Shown in pieces: positions 32,276 to 37,610 of a stretch of 37,610 nucleotides of DNA. Position numbers and translations under genes: made by a program. The DNA comes from an uncultured Eggerthella sp. (GTDB lineage: Bacteria; Actinomycetota; Coriobacteriia; Coriobacteriales; Eggerthellaceae), in contig UQML01000018.1 in the NCBI GenBank assembly GCA_900542265.1, forward strand, positions 1 through 37,610, written 5' to 3'. The stretch's first letter is position 1, and the number at the start of each line of letters is the position of its first letter. The notes under the pieces were generated by a model, which did not search any database, was not told where the DNA came from, and saw nothing but the letters and a program-made list of their open reading frames with translations.

Positions 32276-33388
32276 CTATGCAGTAATCTTTTCTACGATT
32301 AAATCACCCATTTGCGTAGTTGAAACAATTTTTGCTTTATCAGTTGTCTCATCAGCAATATCTCCGGTACGCCATCCTTCATTAAGAACGTCATTGATAG
32401 CGCGGGCAATATCATCGCCTGCTTGCTGCATGTCAAAACTATAACGAAGCATCAACTCTACCGACAAAATTTGTGCCAAAGGATTTGCAATACCTTTTCC
32501 TGCAATATCAGGAGCTGAGCCATGAGAAGGCTCATACAGGGCAGTGCCATCACCTAAAGAGGCACTTGCAAGCATGCCAAGTGACCCCGTCAACATTGAA
32601 GCTTCATCACTTAAAATATCACCAAACATATTTTCCGTTACAACCACATCAAATTGGGTTGGCGCATTGACCAACTGCATAGCAGCATTATCAACGAGCA
32701 TATCAACAAGCTCTACCTCAGGATACTCTTCAGCAATGCGATGGGTTATTTCACGCCACATGCGCGATGTTTCAAGCACGTTTGCTTTATCAATTGAGTG
32801 AACCTTTTTTCTGCGCTTTTGAGCAGTTTCAAAGGCATGACGCACAATACGCTCAACCTCATACTCGGAATACTCAAGCGTATCATATGCACGCTGACCA
32901 GATGCGCCAGCAATACCAGCCCCATCGACATCAAAGAAACGCTCACGCTTGCCAAAATATAAACCACCAGTAAGCTCGCGAACGATAACGCAATCTACGC
33001 CATCAATCACCTCAGGCTTTAATGTTGATGCATCAGCAAGCGCATCAAAGATCTTAACCGGACGCAAGTTAGCATAAAGTCCAAGCTCTTTACGAATGCC
33101 TAAGAGCCCCTGTTCAGGACGAGGCTTAGATGGATCGGTGGTATCCCACTTAGGGCCGCCAACTGCAGCAAGCAAAACTGCATCACTTTCATGCGCGACA
33201 TCCAAGGTCTCTTGTGGAAGAGCACTTCCTGTTTCGTCAATAGCACATCCACCAATCAAGCACGTAGTGTATTCAAAGGTGGTACCGTACTTTTCACCAA
33301 TAGCATCAAGAACCTTTAAGCCCTCCGCCATAATCTCAGGACCAATACCATCTCCCGGTAAAACGCATATTTTTTTAGCATCTGCCAT
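32276..33388 (-). CDS. leuB: 3-Isopropylmalate dehydrogenase
   Basis: A 370-residue NAD-dependent decarboxylating dehydrogenase, the third leucine-specific step, giving 4-methyl-2-oxopentanoate. The opening VLPGDGIGPEIM, RKELGLYANLRPVK and the metal-binding signature NMFGDILSDEASMLTGSLGMLASASLG are diagnostic. It follows leuD by 52 bp, with AAGGAG upstream of the ATG. No leuA (2-isopropylmalate synthase) or ilv gene is in the window. Confidence 0.96.
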   Translation of the reverse strand: MADAKKICVLPGDGIGPEIMAEGLKVLDAIGEKYGTTFEYTTCLIGGCAIDETGSALPQETLDVAHESDAVLLAAVGGPKWDTTDPSKPRPEQGLLGIRKELGLYANLRPVKIFDALADASTLKPEVIDGVDCVIVRELTGGLYFGKRERFFDVDGAGIAGASGQRAYDTLEYSEYEVERIVRHAFETAQKRRKKVHSIDKANVLETSRMWREITHRIAEEYPEVELVDMLVDNAAMQLVNAPTQFDVVVTENMFGDILSDEASMLTGSLGMLASASLGDGTALYEPSHGSAPDIAGKGIANPLAQILSVELMLRYSFDMQQAGDDIARAINDVLNEGWRTGDIADETTDKAKIVSTTQMGDLIVEKITA

Positions 33389-33440
33389 AATTGCTAATAC
33401 TCCTTGTTATCTAGCTTCATAAGTAAGGATTGAACGTGCG

Positions 33441-33938
33441 CTAGTTTTTACCCAAAACCGAGCGTGTACGATTAATCAAGCCACCTTGCTCAATAATGTC
33501 AGCAATAAAGGGTGGGAAAGGTTGCGCAGTAAAGCTCTCCCCCGTGGTGAGATCAGTGATAATACCGGTATCAGTGTCCACTGAAACCCTATCGCCTGCT
33601 TTAATCGCATCTACCGCTTCGGGGCATTCCATAATAGCAAGACCGGTATTGATAGAATTGCGATAAAAAATGCGCGCAAAGCTTTTTGCGATAACAACCG
33701 GCACGCCCGCTGCTTTAATAGCGATGGGAGCATGCTCACGAGAAGATCCACAACCAAAATTCTCCTCAGCAACAATAATGTCACCTGGCTCTACCTTAGC
33801 AACAAATTCTGCGTCCAGATCTTCAAGGCAGTGCTGTGCTAATTCCTGAGGATCTGAGGTATTGAGATAGCGAGCAGGAATAATAACATCAGTATCAATA
33901 TCGCGTCCATAGCGATGGGCATTACCTTCAAACTGCAT
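33441..33938 (-). CDS. leuD: 3-Isopropylmalate dehydratase small subunit
   Basis: A 165-residue swivel-domain subunit that pairs with LeuC to isomerise 2- to 3-isopropylmalate. Signatures are GRDIDTDVIIPARYLNT and EENFGCGSSREHAPIA; the short length matches the archaeal-type LeuD (about 160-170 residues). It starts 5 bp after the leuC stop and is thus translationally linked to it. Confidence 0.95.
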   Translation of the reverse strand: MQFEGNAHRYGRDIDTDVIIPARYLNTSDPQELAQHCLEDLDAEFVAKVEPGDIIVAEENFGCGSSREHAPIAIKAAGVPVVIAKSFARIFYRNSINTGLAIMECPEAVDAIKAGDRVSVDTDTGIITDLTTGESFTAQPFPPFIADIIEQGGLINRTRSVLGKN

Positions 33939-33943
33939 AACGT

Positions 33944-35218
33944 TTACTCCTCATCCAAATCTTCAGGGATACCAATATGACCTAATACCGCACTAGCAGC
34001 AGCAACGGCAGGTGATGATAAATATACTTCCGAGGTTGGGTCACCCATGCGGCCAACAAAATTACGGTTAGTAGTTGCAATAGCGCGCTCTCCTGCTGCA
34101 AGAATTCCCATGTAACCGCCTAAACAAGGGCCGCATGTTGGAGTGGATACCGCACAATTTGCATCCAAAAATACATCCATCAAACCTTCTTCAATGCATT
34201 GGCGATATACCAATTGAGTTGCCGGAATAATAATGCAACGTACATTTGGATGAACCTTGCGACCACGCAAAATTTCTGCAGCTTGACGCATATCCTCAAT
34301 ACGACCATTGGTGCAAGAACCAATAACTGCTTGGTCAATAGTGATATCGTGCGCTTCTGCGGCAGGACGCGTATTTGAAGGCAAATGCGGGAAAGCAACC
34401 GTTGGAACAATATCCGCTGCATCAATATTGATAACGCGTGCGTACTCTGCATCAGGATCTGAATGATACTCAGTATAGGGACGCTCAACACGACCATCCA
34501 TATATTCACGCGTAATATCATCAACCTCAATCAAGCCTGCTTTTCCGCCTGCCTCAATTGCCATGTTAGAAATAGCAAGACGACCTTCCATAGAAAGGTT
34601 AGAAATAGCAGAGCCACGGAACTCCATTGCCTGATAGAGTGCACCATCAACACCAATCAAGCCGATAATGTGCAAGATGATATCTTTACCCGTAACACCA
34701 GGAGCAAGCTCACCTTCAATGTTAAACAAAATTGACTCAGGAACTTTAAACCACGCTTTACCCGTTGCATAACCAACGCCGGCATCAGTCGAACCAACAC
34801 CCGTCGCAAAGGCACCAAGCGCACCATAGGTACAAGTATGGCTATCAGCTCCAATGATCAAGTCACCTGCACCAACTACACCTTGCTCAGGAAGCAAAGC
34901 ATGCTCAACACCCATACAACCTACTTCGTAGTAATGAGTAATGCCTTGCTCGTGGGCAAAATCACGAACAATTTTTGCCTGCTCAGCACTCTTAATATCC
35001 TTATTGGGTACATAATGATCAGGAACAAGAGCAATCTTGGTCGGATCAAAGACCTTATCAACGCCAATTTTGTTGAATTCTTTAATTGCAATAGGAGCAG
35101 TAACGTCATTAGATAGCACAAGATCTAAATTACACTCGATTAATTGACCTGGAACTACTTCATCAAGACCAGCATGGGCAGCAAGAATCTTTTCTGCCAT
35201 GGTCATGGGACGTGCCAT
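33944..35218 (-). CDS. leuC: 3-Isopropylmalate dehydratase large subunit
   Basis: A 424-residue aconitase-family [4Fe-4S] subunit of the short (HacA/archaeal-like) LeuC type. Cluster cysteines are in GSCTNGR and in CGPCLGG, and GADSHTCTYGALGAFATGVGSTD is the family signature. ATG 35218 has AAGGAG five bases before it; the open frame to 35296 is only the leader region. It leads leuC-leuD-leuB, probably with hisS and aspS behind. Its promoter is an extended -10 element about 45 bases upstream. The cluster would come from an Fe-S system such as the minimal Suf-like pair in this contig. Confidence 0.95.
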   Translation of the reverse strand: MARPMTMAEKILAAHAGLDEVVPGQLIECNLDLVLSNDVTAPIAIKEFNKIGVDKVFDPTKIALVPDHYVPNKDIKSAEQAKIVRDFAHEQGITHYYEVGCMGVEHALLPEQGVVGAGDLIIGADSHTCTYGALGAFATGVGSTDAGVGYATGKAWFKVPESILFNIEGELAPGVTGKDIILHIIGLIGVDGALYQAMEFRGSAISNLSMEGRLAISNMAIEAGGKAGLIEVDDITREYMDGRVERPYTEYHSDPDAEYARVINIDAADIVPTVAFPHLPSNTRPAAEAHDITIDQAVIGSCTNGRIEDMRQAAEILRGRKVHPNVRCIIIPATQLVYRQCIEEGLMDVFLDANCAVSTPTCGPCLGGYMGILAAGERAIATTNRNFVGRMGDPTSEVYLSSPAVAAASAVLGHIGIPEDLDEE

Positions 35219-35260
35219 AGTATCTCCTTTACGATTAGTTTGTACTTGTGAAACTTGGAT

Positions 35261-35269
35261 ATTATAGCA
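35261..35269 (-). promoter_or_regulatory. Extended -10 promoter of leuC
   Basis: On the minus strand TGCTATAAT, a perfect TATAAT with the TGn extension, lies 43 bases before leuC ATG. The -35 region (GTTTTG) is poor, as is usual with extended -10 promoters. The leader is too short for a leucine attenuator. Confidence 0.7.
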
Positions 35270-35363
35270 CTGACACATAAAGCAAAACGCCCGCATAGGC
35301 TATCAATTACTTAGGCGATGTGGTTATTCCTGTTGTGAGGAAGTGTTGCGATGATCTTGCTAT

Positions 35364-36755
35364 CTACCATGGCTTTTGCGGTGGCCATGAAAGACGCTCA
35401 TCAAAAGCATCCCGCTTCCAAAAAAGCCAACAAAGAATAACGGCCATGGTGATAGCAACAAACATAGTATTGGAATAGATAAATTCAAACCCGGCAATCA
35501 ATGAGAGCATTGTCATGGCTAAAGCCCATGCCGCACGATATCTAAAAATTAATCCCACGCCCAAGATGAGCAAAATAATACTTGCGCCAATAAGCGCTGG
35601 GCCGGCAAACACGTTGCCTATGTTTACCCATTGCGTGAGGTCACTGTACGAGGCGAACACTTTGGGCACAAATGCCATCACTAAGTTCACAAGAGCGCAC
35701 ACAATGACGAGTGTGCCTCCAATCCACCCTGCATCGCGATACTTGGCAAGTTTGCTTTCGTCTTTTTTGCTCTTGAAAAACCCTGCCTGGCTCAGCAACA
35801 CCGCTCCGATACAGAAGGGAATCCAGAACATGATGCCGCGATACACTAATGCAATAGCGGTAGCAACCGATAGTGAACAACCAGCGCCGGTGAGAACAGC
35901 AGCTATTGCCGCTTCAACTACACCAACACCTTGTGGCGTGGGAGACAAAATAACTGAGATTGCTGCAAGAGAAAAGGCAGCCACAAGAGCACCAAGACCC
36001 TGAAATCCAAATGCGTAACCAATAGCAACCAAGCAGAACATGTTAAGAATAGCGCTTGCAGCTGCATATAAAACAGTAATCGCAGCGCCCTTAGGGTTTT
36101 GCGCCAAAATATGAGCTGATCGAATAAAAGAGTGGGCAATGCTATGGCCCCAACCTTGTGGTAATTCGCGCTTGAAATTCTTTAAAAATTTACGAGCGAT
36201 GCGATCAACAACACCAAAAATTTTCTCCAACCATCCTGGTTTGAAATAACCAAACATAAAAAAACTTGCTAATACCAAAAGCGTGCCAGCAAGTAACAAT
36301 CCACCTGTAACAAAAATCCAGTTCAACATGCCAGAAAGCCACATTGCAACAAAGCCAATACAGGAAATAACAAAAACGGCAGCAAAATAACCAATCTGAG
36401 ATAAGACAGCACCTGATGTTGCCGTACCAATATCAGCCCCTTGTCTGTGAGCATCATCGATAATAAAAGCGACACCTGTTGCTCCCGAAAAAAGGCAGAA
36501 GGTGTTAATAAACACCAAATTAAAAATCAAGACAATATTATGCCAAAGCGTCGTTTTGAAATTAACTGCTTCAAAAGCTGCCTGATAAGAAAGCGCCTGC
36601 ACAATATGGCGTGCAAGCATCAAAATAACTGCAACAATAAGGGGGATAAGTGCTCCACCTTGTACCGTATCGATAAATTCAACAATGATGCCTTGATTGG
36701 CAACCAAAAACCCTAAACAAACAATGATCAACAAAACAAGGAGTGCCTTTTTCAT
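35364..36755 (-). CDS. UPF0104/MprF-flippase-like membrane protein
   Basis: A 463-residue polytopic protein, with about twelve membrane helices, of the lysylphosphatidylglycerol synthase transmembrane (YbhN/UPF0104) family. The stretch ALVAAFSLAAISVILSPTPQGVGVVEAAI in the middle is the family hallmark. In full MprF this part flips aminoacyl lipids and is fused to a cytoplasmic aminoacyl-transferase domain; here that domain is absent and the C-terminal third is further membrane helices. The substrate is unknown, but a lipid or a polyprenyl-linked compound is likely. ATG 36755 has GAGGTG six bases before it; a GTG at 36764 is the only alternative. It stands alone between leuC and the divergent J-domain gene. 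Confidence 0.85.
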   Translation of the reverse strand: MKKALLVLLIIVCLGFLVANQGIIVEFIDTVQGGALIPLIVAVILMLARHIVQALSYQAAFEAVNFKTTLWHNIVLIFNLVFINTFCLFSGATGVAFIIDDAHRQGADIGTATSGAVLSQIGYFAAVFVISCIGFVAMWLSGMLNWIFVTGGLLLAGTLLVLASFFMFGYFKPGWLEKIFGVVDRIARKFLKNFKRELPQGWGHSIAHSFIRSAHILAQNPKGAAITVLYAAASAILNMFCLVAIGYAFGFQGLGALVAAFSLAAISVILSPTPQGVGVVEAAIAAVLTGAGCSLSVATAIALVYRGIMFWIPFCIGAVLLSQAGFFKSKKDESKLAKYRDAGWIGGTLVIVCALVNLVMAFVPKVFASYSDLTQWVNIGNVFAGPALIGASIILLILGVGLIFRYRAAWALAMTMLSLIAGFEFIYSNTMFVAITMAVILCWLFWKRDAFDERLSWPPQKPW

Positions 36756-36913
36756 ACAAGACACCTCAAAGCATGTAAATTATGTAAGAATGCAGAATAC
36801 TTCATGTTTTCTCTAACTCTTTACTTTAGCACATACGCATGGTTCACAAATAAACGAGCATGTGTTTGGTGTGATTTTGGCATATCACCTGAAGCGTACT
36901 AATAAAAAAGCCT

Positions 36914-36919
36914 TATAGT
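36914..36919 (+). promoter_or_regulatory. -10 box TATAGT directly before the J-domain gene
   Basis: TATAGT ends six bases before ATG 36926 and there is no Shine-Dalgarno sequence, the spacing expected when transcription starts at the A of the start codon. The -35 match is weak. Confidence 0.5.
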
Positions 36920-36925
36920 TTGATT

Positions 36926-37562
36926 ATGAAAAAATCTGAAGCATTACATATTTTAGGTTTAGCCAATGGAGCAAGTGATGATGACATCAAGAAAGCCCAT
37001 CGCAGACTTATTATCGAAAACCATCCTGACAAATTTGGTCAGGATGCTACTAAACGTGCCGCCGCAGAAGAAAAAACCAAGCGCATTAATGAAGCGCGCG
37101 ATGTTTTATTAAGCAGAAAATGGGATCCTGAATACAAAACAACAGGAACACCTTATGGCGCTCCCTATTCATATGACCCCTTTTCACAAACTCGTCCTCG
37201 TTCTTCCGCGGGACAAGGAACTTCGCAAGACCCCTTTAATGGACAAAACCCCTTTGCAGGATTTCCGTTTGAAACATTTGTATGGACAAGTTGGGACAAT
37301 ATTGGCACAAATCCAGGAAATCGTTCCCAAAACACCCAACGCAATAATCCTTATACCACCCAAAATCCTTTTGCGGGACACCCTTTTGAATCATTTTTTA
37401 CGGTCAGACAGCAAACACCTGAAGAACAACTTGAGGAAACAAAGGGAGCTCTAAAGCTTGACTTTGGTATGTTGGTATTTAAAGCAGCTCTCTTTGCAGC
37501 AGCAGCTTTTATGGGCAATTTGGCGATGGGCGTCTTCCTTTATGTAGTTCTCTCAATAGGTC
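36926..37562 (+). CDS. Membrane J-domain protein, 3' end missing
   Basis: The first 212 residues of a DnaJ-family co-chaperone. The J-domain covers residues 3-65 with the essential HPD at 33-35. A Pro/Gly/Asn/Gln/Phe-rich linker (70-165) follows, carrying two copies of QNPFAGxPFExF (107-118 and 146-157), and then a hydrophobic segment from about 183 to the end that looks like one or more membrane spans. There are no DnaJ zinc-finger or C-terminal peptide-binding domains, so it is a specialised J-protein that would recruit DnaK to the membrane. The true C-terminus is off the contig: residues after 212, reading SYTHLTLPT, are translated adapter. The start appears leaderless. Confidence 0.85.
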
Positions 37563-37610
37563 CTGTCTCTTATACACATCTGACGCTGCCGACGAACTCT
37601 AGGGTGTAGA
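37563..37610. other. Nextera i5 adapter, reverse complement (assembly artefact)
   Basis: The Tn5 mosaic end CTGTCTCTTATACACATCT is followed by the reverse complement of the read-1 primer, the index ACTCTAGG and GTGTAGA. It is the exact reverse complement of bases 2-49. It is adapter read-through kept by the assembler, so the J-domain gene continues in the genome beyond this point. Confidence 0.98.

Noticed and set aside
1..37610. Terminal inverted repeats as transposon or linear-plasmid ends
   Set aside because: The repeats are exactly the Nextera adapter with index, so they come from library preparation.

Overview
The window is one complete assembly contig. Bases 1-49 and 37563-37610 are not genomic: they are an Illumina Nextera/Tn5 i5 adapter and its reverse complement, so real sequence runs from about 50 to 37562. 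AT-leaning coding DNA, strict-anaerobe-style housekeeping genes and close protein resemblance to Atopobium/Olsenella-type bacteria suggest an Actinomycetota of class Coriobacteriia, probably Atopobiaceae (Lancefieldella/Atopobium/Fannyhessea group). This is inferred from remembered protein families, not from a search.

Left part (155-9156): a plus-strand DUF711/PFL-family gene with a strong terminator faces a long minus-strand array, glmS > acpS > nnrD > ligA > tlyA > a small CC-motif protein > mscL (with a zinc ribbon). Gene gaps are short, and nnrD and ligA overlap by 8 bp. Next (9157-14400) on the minus strand come a divergent EF-G paralogue, a trigger-factor-like chaperone without a PPIase domain, and the infC-rpmI-rplT operon with a leader terminator. 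A small plus-strand protein, possibly leaderless, sits between tig and rplT. Two single-span membrane proteins of unknown role and a phosphoglucomutase-type enzyme follow (14401-17717).

Centre (17872-25036), mostly plus strand: a minimal SufC/SufB-like pair (SmsCB type), a LysR regulator convergent with a formate/nitrite-family channel, a secreted low-complexity protein broken at a run of nine C (candidate phase-variable locus), a GNAT acetyltransferase, an acyl carrier protein and an AGCS amino-acid symporter.

Right part (25060-37562), mostly minus strand: an isolated atpG carrying a frameshift; a zinc/cadmium efflux operon (ArsR/SmtB regulator, separate HMA metallochaperone-like peptide, P1B-ATPase) with a clear promoter and operator; leuC-leuD-leuB followed by hisS and aspS; a UPF0104/MprF-like membrane protein; and a plus-strand membrane J-domain protein cut by the contig end.

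I see no tRNA, rRNA, CRISPR array, insertion sequence or prophage. Most of the window is chromosomal core. The points most worth a second look are the poly-C gene, the orphan frameshifted atpG, the stripped-down trigger factor, the EF-G paralogue with altered G motifs, the two-gene Fe-S system, and the adapter ends that create false protein termini.
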